A stretch of 64,000 bases of DNA, taken from NCBI GenBank assembly GCA_039519185.1, contig CM076847.1, positions 51,095,708 through 51,159,707 of the forward strand, written 5' to 3'. The translations under genes and the position numbers were made by a program. Under the pieces are notes generated by a model, which saw nothing but the letters and a program-made list of their open reading frames with translations, had not been told where the DNA came from and ran no database searches. This DNA comes from Astragalus membranaceus. Taxonomy: Eukaryota > Streptophyta > Magnoliopsida > Fabales > Fabaceae. Each line of letters starts with the position of its first letter. Within the stretch, counting starts at the first letter, position 1. Of this stretch, positions 43,909-55,277 are shown piece after piece.

Positions 43909-45537
43909 CTAAAACAAGGTTCTCGGTACCCAAATCTCTTTGGGTCCTTGTGGGTTAGTGTTTGGTATGGTTCCTTTAGGAACCCACACCTTTTTCATAT
44001 TTTGTTTACCTCTTGCCCTGCAAACAGAAGCTGTATGTCCAGGTTTACCACAGTAATAACATGTAATATAAGGTCTAGTGGAAAATTTTGGTTTATAATG
44101 AACATGCCTTTCTATGGGTTTGTTTCTGGGGAATCTATGATGCACATTTTGTAAACTAGACAATTTCCCAACAGTCCATTCCAGTTCATGAATTTTCTTT
44201 TCAGATTCAACACATTTATCACAAGTATAATTTTCTTTAAAGCATGCAAGGCTATCATTTTCTTTTCTAAGCTCTGACTTTTCTTTAGTTAAAGCAGTAA
44301 CAGCATTTTCAAGATGAGTGATAACTTTCTTAGATTTATCTAATGCTTTAGCTAGTTTTAAGGATTTATCATGCAATTCAGTAAATGCTTCATATAATTC
44401 ATCATAGGCATCTTGTAAAGATTCAGAGTTAGAATATACCTCAGTTTCACTTTCGCTGTCGTGGTCGGCCATGAGAGCAACTTGAGCTTTTTCATTTTCT
44501 GAATTATCTGATGAGTTCATGTCATTGTCTTCCCATGCTATGTAGGCTTTTCTACCATTGTTTCCTTTGGACCCCTTTTTCTTGAACTTTGACAATTTTC
44601 TTTCTATGTTCGGGCACTTCATCGTCAGGTGTCCGGATTTACCACATTCGTAGCAAGTTGGAGGACTTGAGAAGTTTTCTTTGCTTGAGCCTCTTTTGGT
44701 TGGAGAATTCTTTTTTAGAGATCTTTCCCTTCTCATGAACTTTTTGAATTTACTAACCATTAGTTCCATTTTCTCCACGTCTTCATCTTCATCTTCCGAA
44801 TCATCACTATCGTCGGATGAGCTTGGACTGGAAGCTTTGAGAGCTAAGTTTTTGTTCTTCTTGTCTTTTCCTTCATGCTCTGCTAGGCGAGTGAGCTCTG
44901 ACTCGTACTCTAGTAGTTTCCCAAACAGGGTGGCGAGAGTCATGGTAGTCAAGTTTCTTGACTCAGTTATTGCAGTCACCTTTGGTTGCCATTCTCTGTT
45001 TAGGCATCTTAGCACTTTGTTGATCAAGTCTTCGGGAGGAAATGATTTTCCTAATGAACCCAATTTGTTCACTATGTGAGTGAACCTTTTCTGCATCTCT
45101 GATATAGTTTTGCCTGTATTCATTCTAAACAATTCGTACTCTCTGGTAAGGGTATTTGTTCTTGCCCTTTTCACTTCACTTGTACCCTCATGAGTAACTT
45201 GGAGATTATCCCACATTTCTTGGGCAGTTTTACAGTTTGAAACTCGAAAAAATTCATCAGCACTCAAAGCAGAAGTAATAATATTTTTAGCACGTAAATT
45301 AAGTTGCACTTTTCTTTTCTCATCATCAGACCATTCATTTCTACTTTTTATCGTAAGAATACCATCTACTATGTGTGTGGGGACAAAAGGTCCTTTTTCC
45401 ACAGCATCCCAAACATCTAAGTCTACCCCTTCAATAAAAATTCTCATTCTTTCTTTCCAATATGCATAATCTTCTCTGTTGAATCCAGGAGGACGGAAAA
45501 GAGATGCACCCTCTTGCGTAGACCAACCTGAAGCCAT
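43909..45537 (-). CDS. Copia gag of element F, intact
   Basis: An open frame of 543 codons starts at the ATG at 45537-45535. The frame is open upstream to the primer site, but this is the first ATG in it. Residues 1-200 form a copia gag domain (FNREDYAYWKERMRIFIEG, WDAVEKGPF, NLQVTHEGTSEVKRAR). A Ser/Asp/Glu-rich stretch, CYECGKSGHLTMKC (zinc knuckle 1), a long acidic coiled-coil-like section (HLENAVTALTKEKSELRKE) and CYYCGKPGHTASVC (knuckle 2) follow. Gag assembles virus-like particles and binds RNA. An intact gag with a destroyed pol is an unusual state. It may supply or use particles made by relatives. Confidence 0.9.
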   Translation of the reverse strand: MASGWSTQEGASLFRPPGFNREDYAYWKERMRIFIEGVDLDVWDAVEKGPFVPTHIVDGILTIKSRNEWSDDEKRKVQLNLRAKNIITSALSADEFFRVSNCKTAQEMWDNLQVTHEGTSEVKRARTNTLTREYELFRMNTGKTISEMQKRFTHIVNKLGSLGKSFPPEDLINKVLRCLNREWQPKVTAITESRNLTTMTLATLFGKLLEYESELTRLAEHEGKDKKNKNLALKASSPSSSDDSDDSEDEDEDVEKMELMVSKFKKFMRRERSLKKNSPTKRGSSKENFSSPPTCYECGKSGHLTMKCPNIERKLSKFKKKGSKGNNGRKAYIAWEDNDMNSSDNSENEKAQVALMADHDSESETEVYSNSESLQDAYDELYEAFTELHDKSLKLAKALDKSKKVITHLENAVTALTKEKSELRKENDSLACFKENYTCDKCVESEKKIHELEWTVGKLSSLQNVHHRFPRNKPIERHVHYKPKFSTRPYITCYYCGKPGHTASVCRARGKQNMKKVWVPKGTIPNTNPQGPKEIWVPRTLF

Positions 45538-45576
45538 TTCTCTTGAAGCTGCTAGGCCCTTTATACAAGAGTCTAG

Positions 45577-45588
45577 CTTTGATACCAC
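45577..45588 (-). promoter_or_regulatory. Primer binding site of copia F
   Basis: The minus strand reads TGGTATCAAAGC one base from the LTR end. This is one mismatch from the initiator Met tRNA complement used by many copia elements. Confidence 0.85.
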
Positions 45589-45589
45589 T

Positions 45590-47194
45590 TGTTACCAAGT
45601 GGCTTCAGTCTCAAGAGGGGGGGTGAATTGAGATTTAAAACTTTTCAGATCTTTCGAAAACGTTTTTCCCCTTTTTCAATGACTTAGATCAATTTCGCGC
45701 AGGTTAAGTGGAAGCGAAGGAATTAGAATATAAAGCAGTAAAGCGGTATAACAGTAAAGCAGGAAAGCAGTAAAGCACGCAGAGATTTATCCTGGTTCGG
45801 TCACCTCCTAGTGACCTACGTCCAGTCCTCACACCCTTGTGAGATTTTCCACTAACCAAAACAACAAGGCTTACAGGTGCCTTGGAAAACCTTTACAGAC
45901 TCAGGCACTCTCCTCCTAGGATACCCCACCTATAGAGAGCCCTCAAATCTAATATAACAATAACAAGAGATACCCCACCCCTGTTACAATCAGCTGCCCC
46001 AGAAAGATACCCCACTTCCTAGTACAAACAGCTACCCTAGAGAGATACCCCACTCCCTAGAACAAAACACAACAATTAAATAATAAACAATTGTAAATAC
46101 AGAAATACCTCTTAACGTAGGCAGATTACACAATTTGAAGAACGCAACCCCAACTAACTCTTAGCAAAAGATCAGCTCTGACAGACCAACGGTGCGAGAA
46201 GAGCAACGAATAAAATGTAAAGAGTTTTTCAGAGATGTGATAGATCGTAAACTTGGGTTGTGTAAAAAGAAGACTATGAAGCCTCTATTTATAGGCTATA
46301 AAGAAAAAAGTTTACGTTGAAATATTTATGGAAGTATGAGAATCGATTATTGCTTAAATGTATTGGATCTGAGAATCGATTCTTATGTGTGACTTCCTTA
46401 AGGTGAGAATCGATTCTTGCTTTATTTGAAAATGGATGGCAATCGATTATTGGCTTAGGAATCGATTATGGAGTTTACAAAAGCAAGCTTGAAATCGATT
46501 GTGTAGTTTACAAAAGGAAGAAGTTTGAAATCGATTCTTATTTAAATAAGGAAGCAAGGAATCGATTATGTGCTTAACCAATTGATTTAGGAAATCGATT
46601 TTGAGCTTTAGAGAAATACTAGGAATCGATTCTTTCCTTTTGAAACATTATAGGAATCGATTTCTTATCTTTAGGAAAATAGTTGGAAATCGATTTCTTT
46701 GCTTTTAGTGAAAACAATATGAATTGATTCTTTGCTTTAAAAAATAGTTTATGAATCGATTTATATACTTAGTAAAAATAATATGAATCGATTGTATGCT
46801 TTCATATTGAGTTAAAAATCGATTTTGATATTTAGTTAAAAGTAGTGTGAATCGATTTTATAGTTTCTCAAAAACCTTTTTATGTTTACGTATGCATGCA
46901 TGCACTTTGAAAATCATGGGACTTTGAGAGATGAGCTGACCTTCGTAAGAGCTTACACTTATCCTAAGACACACCCAAACCCTAAGGACTACCCTTATAT
47001 TTAAGGACTACCCTTAAACTTGAATCTTCAATTCTTGGGCTTGGTTGACTTGGATTGTGACTTTTGAATATATGATACTTTTTATCAGCTTTGCTTTGAC
47101 ATTCTCATTCCTTTGGCCATCAACTTGGCTTTGTCTTTTTCATCATCAAAACTAATCCTGCAATATTAGATAACCTGCAACACAGGTATCCACA
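45590..47194 (-). repeat. 5' LTR of copia F
   Basis: Same sequence as 41179-42783 at a constant offset of 4,411, with about ten single-base differences. Beyond 47194 the homology continues past the LTR edge to 47330. Confidence 0.94.
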
Positions 47195-47330
47195 TTCTCC
47201 CCCTTTTTGATGATGACAAAACATTTACTCATCTCAAGGTGGGAGGTTAGTTCAAACAGATAATATATATATATGATGCTCCCCCTACCATGATGCTCCC
47301 CCTGACTTATTGACTAGATGCATAATATGC
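47195..47330 (-). repeat. Element-interior sequence outside the 5' LTR of F
   Basis: 136 bp match 42784-42919, the polypurine tract and the sequence leading into the 3' LTR. A further GCTCCCCCTGACTTATTGA repeat leads into element E gag at about 47350. Confidence 0.93.
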
Positions 47331-47344
47331 TCCCCCTGACTTAT

Positions 47345-48136
47345 TGATTAATTTCCCTTTCGTTTTTCCTTCCAAAAGTCGTTCCTCTCAGCATACATTC
47401 TTTTGAGATCTTCTTCAGCAGTGTGTGCTTGTTGCACCAAGGTGGGATAAGTGGTCATAGTATAGGAACTAAGACCTTGATTCACATCACCACGGAGGCC
47501 TTGTTTAAACATTATCATTTTCCACCGGTCATTAGGAGCATGAGTTCCCACTTCATAAAACTGAGACAGTCTCTCAAACTTTGTAGCATACTCCTCAACA
47601 GACATGTCCCCTTGTTTCAGACTAACAAACTCCACCTGTTTGGGAAGCCTCTGAGCATCAGGAAAGTAGTGACCTAGGAACAGCTCCTTAAAGTTATCCC
47701 AGTTAAGAGGTGTCCATTGGTTTTGAAGCATCCTACGTGCATTAGTCCACCAGGTATGAGCATCTTCATCCAGAGCATTGGTAGCACAAATTACTTTTTC
47801 CTCTTCATTGCATTACAATGTCACAAAGATCCTTTCCATGGCATCTACCCAGAAATGGGCTTTCATTGCATCGGATCCTCCTTTGAAGGTTGGGGGTTTC
47901 ATTTTCAGAAACCGGAAATACATCCTGTTAGGATCTTCAGGTTGTGGTACATTGACTGGCTCGTTTGGTTGTGGTTGAGACACTTGATGCATCTGCTGCA
48001 TTTGAGCCATTTGAGCCATCTGTTGCTGTTGCATTAGCATCATGTCATTTATCATCTTCTGTTGAGTTTCAAGGACATTCTGCATCCATTCCTGATGAGG
48101 ATCAATAGGTGGGTTTCTCCTACCTCATCCAGCCAT
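47345..48136 (-). pseudogene. Gag of element E
   Basis: Starts ATG at 48136-48134 with TGA as codon 4. A Met/Gln-rich helix (QQQQMAQMAQMQQM) follows, then the gag domain (MKPPTFKGGSDAMKAHFWVD; a TAA follows FVTL; WWTNARRML; FPDAQRLPKQVEFVSLKQGD; YATKFERLSQFYE). It is cut near 47345, before its zinc knuckles, by copia F. The frame is otherwise continuous. Confidence 0.9.
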
Positions 48137-48261
48137 GATTCTGCAAAAAATATGCACAAAGTATTAAGTTGATCAGGCTCAATGTCTAATAGCATAGTAA
48201 GAAGAATCATACTTAGAAGACATAAAAGACTCTTAACATCTAAGTCCGACTAGGTTGAACT

Positions 48262-48273
48262 GCTCTGATACCA
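48262..48273 (-). promoter_or_regulatory. Primer binding site of element E
   Basis: The minus strand reads TGGTATCAGAGC two bases from the LTR end at 48276, complementary to initiator Met tRNA. Confidence 0.92.
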
Positions 48274-49433
48274 AATGTAACACCCCGGCATTTCTAACAT
48301 GTAGAGATACCGTGATGCACAACTATAGTAATAATCAGAGGACACAAACCCTGCTTAGCTATTGAACGTACAAACGTTTTCCGAAAATAACACGAAATAC
48401 TTCAGATACATCCGTCTTAGTTCCAAAATGTTACAACATCTGTAGGAATACAACTTAGGTGTTCAATAACATTAAACAGAACTTAAAGCGGTTTATGCAA
48501 CTCATAAACGATACAAGTCATATAACCGTAACAGAGACAAGCATAACAGGATCTAAGACATCAAGACTGCAAGTCCTTGACATCTCCACGAGCTGGTCGT
48601 CTACCCGTGCCGGTTACTCTTTCTCTTTCCCTGCTTATCTGTAAAAACAACAATAATGATTGGGTGAGACAACTTGTCTCAGTGAGTTCTACCGTGCCCC
48701 CTCACTAACACTCGGTTTATTTATAAAACCGTTGCAACATAGTTATATTTATAAGCTATTTGCGTCAATCCATACCTAGCCCATTACCGCAGTGCAAAGC
48801 CCAAAATCCCGGTAAATGAAGTGCCATTATATATATATACATTTTTAAGCCTTGTCAATTAATCTATAATTACAAGCTTTTCAAACGAAACATCGACTGT
48901 GCAAAGCCCACAATCCCGATGAGTCGAGAACATACTTAGCATAAATCGGCTGTGCAAAGCCCACAATCCTGATAACCCATGTTAGACCACGCCATAACGT
49001 TTCAGGGCCTAGGGTGAGGGCTCATGACTTCCCTTCCTAGTATGCTATTTCGTCGGGTCGTCACCTAACTCGATATAATTTACATATCTTACCCGCATTG
49101 GGCCGCCTCTTAAATTCTAGATAACCCATATCTATTTTCGATCTATAATGCGTTTTGATGAATTCAAAATTAGACATCCGGCATTATAATCACATTATCA
49201 AGTTGAATCCAGGATCCGGTTATTATTCAAAACATGAACTCACACGAGGTCTACCTTTCAGTTTGTCGAGCAATTGTACTTTCAAAACCCATTTCCCAAA
49301 ACCAAGTTGAACACACTCAAAACGTTGATTTTATTAGGGAAAATACCTCAAAATTCATTGGGAAGGAGATTAGAAGTGGTTTGGAATCAAACGGAACGAC
49401 GAAATGAGAAATCGGAGGCCGGTAACAGAACCT

Positions 49434-49620
49434 CACGCACGGTCCGTGCCCAGGGGCGCACGACCCGTGCGTGATGCACCAAAATCATTCTATCAACCCG
49501 AAGTGGGCGCACGATCCGTGCCCAGGTGCGCATGATTCGTGCGTCCTGTTTTATCCCCTAATTCAGCCAATTGCGAAGCAGGTGCACGGTCCGTGCCCAG
49601 GGGCGCACGACCCGTACGTC
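49434..49620. repeat. GC-rich palindrome cluster in the E LTR
   Basis: Three pairs of GCACGGTCCGTGC-like palindromes are joined by CCAGGGGCGCA. The solo LTR at 23543-23651 has two such pairs in the opposite orientation. Confidence 0.88.
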
Positions 49621-50004
49621 CTGTTCTGTAACAGAACTCAACACCAATTTCTCAAATCGTTTATTCGTTCGCGCCCAATTCGGTTTCCAATCTCAATCCC
49701 ACCTAAAAACAGAAGAATCCCAGACAATCCAGACAATATATCCAGTACATAAACACAATCAAAAATCATCTTTGAATGCTTATAATTTCAAAAACCGTAA
49801 AAACGCGATATTGTCCAAAAACAGTTTTCGACTCTTCAACTATTTCGAAAGCGGTATTTTGTCAAGGTACTGAAAACGAACAAGGTCCAGAGTAATCAAA
49901 TATCCCTAATCGTGAGTACAACTCACCGAATTGAAGGAACTGCGAGAAGTCGAGCCGAAGGAACTCACCGAATTGAAGGAACTCACCGAATCTGAAGCGT
50001 CTGG

Positions 50005-50580
50005 GTTCCCAAGTAGGAGGCTCCCCCGGAAAAGAAGATATCTGTCTTCGAGCGATTGGGGTCATCCCCTAGAGGATCTACGGTGGCAGATCGCATGCGG
50101 TGTTGCAAGAAAAGTTGCAACCGGGAGGACCGAGCCAGCCTCAAGGAACCCAAAAGAAACTCCCAGAGCCAGGAAAGCTTGTTCAGGATCTCAGAAAATT
50201 ACATTTATCCAAGCTTAACCCTGGGAGTAATTCTGGGAGAAGCGTGCCTCGGACTTGGGATGTGAGAGAAAGACTCCAGCGTGTCTCACCTGGGGGGCAT
50301 GGTAGGACAGCCGATGTTCCCATTGGGCAAGCCACCATGCCAAGCCTAGGCAAAGAATCTCATCCCAAAGAGGAAAGAAGGGTAGCGAAGGTCACCGAGG
50401 CCCATGGCTCGACATCACAGGATATTACTGTACTGAACGACCGTGAATTAAGGGCTGTAAGAACGGTGAAACCACCATCAGAAGTGCCACAAGGCCAATG
50501 GATGACGCAGGCAGCAGTGGAAACACCGGCCCTTGGGGTTGCCCCCAAATCTCGTTCACCAAAGAGAAGGCAACAAAGGG
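50005..50580 (+). pseudogene. Tat gag-protease linker fragment inside an LTR
   Basis: The plus strand reads the same protein segment as the minus strand of 5645-6220: RKRRYLSSSDWG, GPSQPQGTQKKLP, LRKLHLSKLN, SLGKESHPKEERR, WMTQAAVETPA. Frames change but no frame is badly broken. The segment is antisense to element E. It lies beside three GGTGAGTTCC-like repeats (49920-49995). Confidence 0.88.
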
Positions 50581-51220
50581 AGACGCTAGAGCTCGGCCCG
50601 TTTCTATGACAGCAACTTTCTACAAATTCTCAAATTCTAGAAACTCAGCAACTCCACAACTCCTTCGTAATCTGACATGTAGGCTTAGGTTCACCTCCCC
50701 CTTAGTCTCAACTGGACATGCAAGGCTTCAAAGGGCTGAAACTCCACTTTGAGCTTCATGATTTCGAAAATGGAAGTGGAAGAAAGAGGATGGTTCAACT
50801 TGCAAGATTTATATCAGAAGAACAGGGATTGAAAATGGGAAAGGAAAGTGTAAGAAACACTTACATGCAACCAGAGATTCTGAAGTTCTCTCCACTTCTT
50901 CCTCCCTCCTCTATCGCCCCACTCTCCTCTCTCTATGCTCCTTTCTCAGTTTTTAGTTTTCTGATTTCAGCTGAATGATTAAGTGGAGGGGAAGTTGGGT
51001 CCTGTTGGGCTGAGGGTTAAATGGTAGTGAAAAGACCAAACTACCCTTGGCCCACTAAGTTATGGCTTAGGCGCTGGAAATCCTTTTTAATCCCACGGTT
51101 TTCACTAGACATTTATTAGTCGACTACCCCCACGTTCGACACGCGATTAATTATTTCCTCAGAATGTTTAAATTATGCTTATTCTTCATAATTAAAATTT
51201 TAAGAATTAGGGATGTTACA

Positions 51221-51425
51221 TAACCTCCATTCGTTCAATCCTTCCCTCCAAGTGCTCCAATCTTTGCACTATCCTCCTTTGGTCCACTCTTATCAATTGT
51301 TGATCATTGGCAATTCGATTCTCCATTCTCCTTTGACTTGTTGTCAAGGTTGCCAATTTTTTTGATATCTCCGCCATTTGGCCTAAGATGGTTGCGGTTC
51401 TAGGTGAGGGAGGATTAGAACTCAT
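51221..51425 (-). pseudogene. N-terminal part of element A gag
   Basis: Starts MSSNPPSPRTATILGQ at 51425 and continues with a helical, charged segment (RRMENRIANDQQLI, RLEHLEGRIERME) up to the E insertion. The frame continues exactly at 28288 once E and one TAACC copy are set aside. Confidence 0.92.
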
Positions 51426-51459
51426 CCTCAGCATAACAAGTGTACCTACAAGCAAACGT

Positions 51460-52400
51460 TATTATAAAAAAACAGCCACCAATAAGTCCTCACCAAAGTG
51501 TTTACCTCACTAAATATCACTCCACTCGTGTTCAGGCTTTTTAGGAAACACTCTCACTCAAGGGTTTTTTGGTCACACACAATGTAAGTAGGTCACTCAA
51601 GTCACTCTCTTCTCCTTTAGAACCTGAAAAAGAACCTATAAGCTACTATCCAAACCTTGGTGTTGATGTTACTATAGAACCCAAGGCATGTATGATCAAT
51701 CACCAAGAGGAATAGAAAAAGGAGACTACAAAGACAAAACTAAGAAATTTTGAAGACACAAAAGAACAATAAAAAAAAAATTTAAAAGCTAAACCAAATT
51801 TAGAGTATTTAAAGACAAATTTAAACTACAAAAAAAAGAGACTCAAAAGTTTGCTAGCAAGGCACCAACAAATATTGCAACTAATTGAGCATATAAGCCT
51901 CCAAGGGCAAAATAGTCCACATGTTCTCAAAAAATCTTGAGAAAATTGCACAATGATCCAAAAAATGTATAGAAACAGTAGGAATATTTCAGGAATTTTT
52001 TGAAATATTTTGATGCTCCCGCGGTGAAGTTTTGCCTTTTTTTTTACTATTTGAGTATTTGTTTTTGCTATATTTTTGTTTGTAGTATTTTCTTTTTTTT
52101 TTCAGATTTTTTTTTCAGTCTCTCAAATAATACTAGACTTTGAGACGAATAACCTGGCTTTTGAATCACCGTAAATGGAGCTATATTGACTTCACTAACA
52201 CCAACTGAAGTTCGACATCAACAGTTTTGGATCAAAGTGCAGAAAATGAAGAACAGATTATCAAGAACAAGAGCAATTTCTAGATTTCTCAATTCAGCAC
52301 CAAATCAGACAAATGAGTAGTGCATCTCATGCGAAATTTCACAAGGATTCCAAATATACCATCAATTTGAACAAAAGATGCGAAGAACTTAAAAAAAACG
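51460..52400. other. AT-rich leader of element A
   Basis: Non-coding sequence with A- and T-runs between A's gag start and a foreign LTR piece. I see no gene, and the right boundary is approximate. Confidence 0.5.
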
Positions 52401-53322
52401 ATTATACGAACCAAAGTCGCGTTTAAGTTAAGAACCTTAGTAAGCCATGTGAGATCACTTAAGTATAAGATTAAGTTAGTAATTAGATCACCTAATGTTA
52501 ATAATAAGATTATGTTCAGTTCAGTTTATTGTTATGTTATTGTTATGTTTAAGTTCATTGTTGAGTTCAGTTCAGGTATATCTTCATATATATCTTTAGT
52601 CGGGGTGACGACCCTATTTAGTTTAGTTTGCTAGGGGAGAGGCAGTCATGAGCCTTATGAACCTAGGCCCCGTTAGGGACCCAGCCGATTAGTGGGGACG
52701 GGTTCACCGGAAGCTTATTATGCCAAGTGACCGGTGACACGCTATAACTTTAGTTAGTGTTGTGTCTTGTAACCGGCTTGAGGGTTACGAGGACAACGTT
52801 TAGTTAGTTAGCCACATAGTCAATTTTGAGGACTATGATTTATGAGTTAAGTATAATGAATCAAGCATAATTGAACCGAGAGAATTAGTAAGGGGTCGCG
52901 ATAGAACTCACTGAGAAAAGTTGTCTCACCCAGTCCATTGTTGTTGTTTTTCAGTTCAGCATGGAAAGTTGAAGACCGTGAGGCACGGCTATGGAGACGC
53001 TTGAGGAGCGGTTGCTATCTTTGTTTCATTATGTCTTGTATTTCCCTTTCCTTTGTATTTCTGTATTTCTATTCAGTATCTTAAGACTATTCGATTGTAC
53101 GACTTATGTCTTTCAAGTTGTAAATGGCTTCCGCAGACTTTCTATTTTGGTACTGAACACTAGTTGAGTGGTGTAAGATCGCCTTATGTATTTTATGTTA
53201 AGTTATGTAAGCGAACTTGATGGGTTTTTAGCATCGAGTATTAGTATGTGGTCAGTATTTTAAAAGGAAGCTACTCTGATCTATGCCAGTCGTGCAATGA
53301 TAGAAATTATCGGGGTGTTACA
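52400..53322 (+). repeat. Tekay-type LTR fragment
   Basis: It ends ATCGGGGTGTTACA at 53322. It shares the GGTGACGACC...GCTAGGGGAGAGGCAGTCATG block (near 52605) and an ACTGAGAAAAGTTGTCTCACC palindrome (near 52908) with the other Tekay LTRs. The left end has no recognisable TG tip and is approximate, so the piece is truncated. It lies inside the leader of element A. Confidence 0.7.
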
Positions 53323-53703
53323 CAAGTCTAACAACAATGAAGAATCACAAAAAAAATTGGAATGAAATTGACTGAGAAACGAAATCGAATTTCAAGTTGA
53401 AGAAGGAGAAGTAATCGTGAAAAGTAATCAGCCTACTGGAAAGTGTTGCAGAAAACAACTGAATAGGCAACACTTTTTCTGCTGCAACTAACTTTTCTTC
53501 CAAAACAAATAGATCTAGATCTGAATTTTTTTTGATCAATTTGAACTCAAATTTTGAGATCTAACTGAATTTGAACTTCAAATATTCAGATCTAACACAT
53601 TAACAAAGGAATTTCATAAGATTTCAAGTCAAATTCAAATTCCTTTTAGATCTAAGATTTGGAAATGTGAGAGAAGAGAAAAAAAATTGTCAAAATTCTA
53701 CTA
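53323..53703. other. Leader of element A next to its primer site
   Basis: AT-rich and non-coding, with repeated AGATCTAA and TTGAACTCAAATT motifs. It continues the leader interrupted by the LTR fragment on its left. Confidence 0.5.
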
Positions 53704-53716
53704 GCTTTGATTACCA
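53704..53716 (-). promoter_or_regulatory. Probable primer binding site of element A
   Basis: The minus strand reads TGGTAATCAAAGC two bases from the LTR tip at 53719. It resembles the Met-tRNA site with an inserted A and one change. Confidence 0.6.
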
Positions 53717-53718
53717 CA

Positions 53719-53979
53719 TGATATGATCTAGAATAGATCAAGAAGTATAGGATCTAGAATAGATCAAGAAGGATAGGATCTAGAATTTTGACAATTCAAT
53801 AATTCTCACACAAGATCAAGAACAAGTGTTATTGACAAATCAAGAAAGATGAAATACATACAACACACACACAATGAACTTACACGAAAAGTAGAAGAAA
53901 GAACAAATGTGGAGGAGACTGGAGATGGATGTGGAGATGAATGATCGCCACACCTTCTTGGAAGGTGATAAGTCACAAA
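53719..53979 (-). repeat. Truncated 5' LTR of element A
   Basis: Matches 25981-26210 from TGATATGATCTAG to GAAGGTGATAAG (with one internal duplicated phrase near 53745), then breaks off. The rest of the LTR and the expected CATAT duplication are missing. Confidence 0.8.
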
Positions 53980-54560
53980 TCATCATGTGTCGCGAAGGTA
54001 TGATATGCATGTCTCATACAACAAACACAAGAATGTCTCTCCCTAGACTCAAGAGAAAAAAAAAGGAAAACCATCTTTGCCTCACCCTAGGGCCAAATGA
54101 CTTAGACTCAAAGACACGTAACCAACACCATAACAACTGAGCACCATCTTCACCTCTCACAGGCTAGGTAGCTCAGACTCAATGAAACTAAGTGAGTTAT
54201 ATTTCACTTAAACACCGTTGTTGCCTCTCATCACAGGCTAAGTAACTCAAACTCGGAGACACTGGCCGCCTCTCACAGGCTAGCTAACTGAGACTCAACC
54301 ACACTAGGTCAACTATGGCATCACTTGAGTACCGAATCGTCTCTCACAGACTTGGTAACTCAGACTCAAATTCTAGGTTGGCCATAAAACGACTCGATTA
54401 TTATTCTCGCTTCTCACATGCTAGGTGACTCAGACTCAAGGACACGGTATCACAACACGCACAACCACATATCACAAACACAATCATAGTGTATAGGCTA
54501 GGTAGCTCATCACAATGATATCAAGTCATAATCATATATCACAAGGATCACAGAAAATAG
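53980..54560. repeat. Degenerate array of CTCACAGGCTAGGTAACTCA units
   Basis: At least six spaced copies of a CTCACAGGCTAGGTAACTCAG-like phrase recur at roughly 55-75 bp. This is probably the remaining part of LTR B beyond element A, but sequence overlap with 25670-25980 cannot be shown. Confidence 0.7.
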
Positions 54561-55277
54561 TAACAAAAGACACTTGCATTTTACCCAAACCTTTTGTTAT
54601 TCCAATTTTTTTTTAATTCTTTCAATCGTTACATCCATAAATATTACTCATATCTTATTTAATACCAAAACATCAAAATATTCATTAACACCACAAACTC
54701 AAAGGTTCAATAGAAGTAAACGTGCACAAATAATATTCATAATAAACAGACATGCAAGCTTCATTGGTAATAAAATTAATATTTAATCTCATGCCTTAAA
54801 ATAATTACTTCGGTGCCGGCCTCGTTTTTTTGAGACCATATGCATATTAAATAAGGTGTTCAAGGGATTAGTTGAAATCCCTACAACCTTAATGATACCC
54901 TACAGCCCGAATATAACCCGAAGATCATCCCCGTACCTGGTTCGACGAACTCGAAAAAATACCAAATTAGAAGGAATTAAATCGTGATAGTCCACACCAC
55001 GAACAAGTTGACATTTAAATTGACCGGCAACGGCTTCATAGGGCTAACGAAATACGATGACACAGTAAAAGAGACGTCAACTACGCCATAATGCACAATT
55101 GGATAGTGTTTTTCGAAGGTTTTGATGAGAAGAATCCAATCCATTTTTCGCAACAAAGACCATTACGGTTGGTATCACAAAAAGATCATGACCTGTTCCA
55201 AACTAGATTTCCAAATGGTGTCGCTTATCTATGTGGCAACAGATTCCACATTCCCAAAAATTATAACTGACCGTACC
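54561..55277. other. Unassigned spacer
   Basis: AT-rich at first, then more balanced from about 54890. No ORF or family motif is recognisable. GTTACA at 54623-54628 could be the outer tip of LTR B. Confidence 0.4.

Larger units (their letters stand above)
41179..47330 (-). mobile_element. Copia element F, non-autonomous, with tandem-type 5' end
   Basis: Minus orientation: 5' LTR 47194-45590, primer site, gag, pol remnant, polypurine tract, 3' LTR 42783-41179. The two LTRs differ by about ten substitutions and no net length, so it is young. Outside the 5' LTR, 47195-47330 is another copy of the sequence that normally lies inside, next to the 3' LTR (42784-42919). No target duplication is visible, and the gag zinc knuckles of host element E are missing at the junction. 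Confidence 0.92.
28289..51220 (-). mobile_element. Tekay-like element E, itself split by D and F
   Basis: The element is bounded by the duplication TAACC (28284-28288 and 51221-51225). On the minus strand: 5' LTR 51220-48276, primer site, gag 48136-47345, copia F, pol 41178-38729, element D, integrase 29133-28536, and a truncated 3' LTR 28535-28289. Removing E restores an uninterrupted frame in element A's gag, confirming both ends. Many stops and the truncated 3' LTR make it old and immobile. Confidence 0.93.
48276..51220 (-). repeat. 5' LTR of element E
   Basis: 2,945 bp, plus strand TGTAACACCCCGG to GGGATGTTACA. It has the blocks seen in the solo LTR 21757-24713 in inverse order: TGAGACAACTTGTCTCA near 48667, the CCTAGTATGCTA block near 49036, GC palindromes 49434-49620, and GTGAGTACAACTCAC near 49911. 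It also contains a segment of Tat gag-protease linker at 50005-50580 that the solo LTR lacks. Confidence 0.93.
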
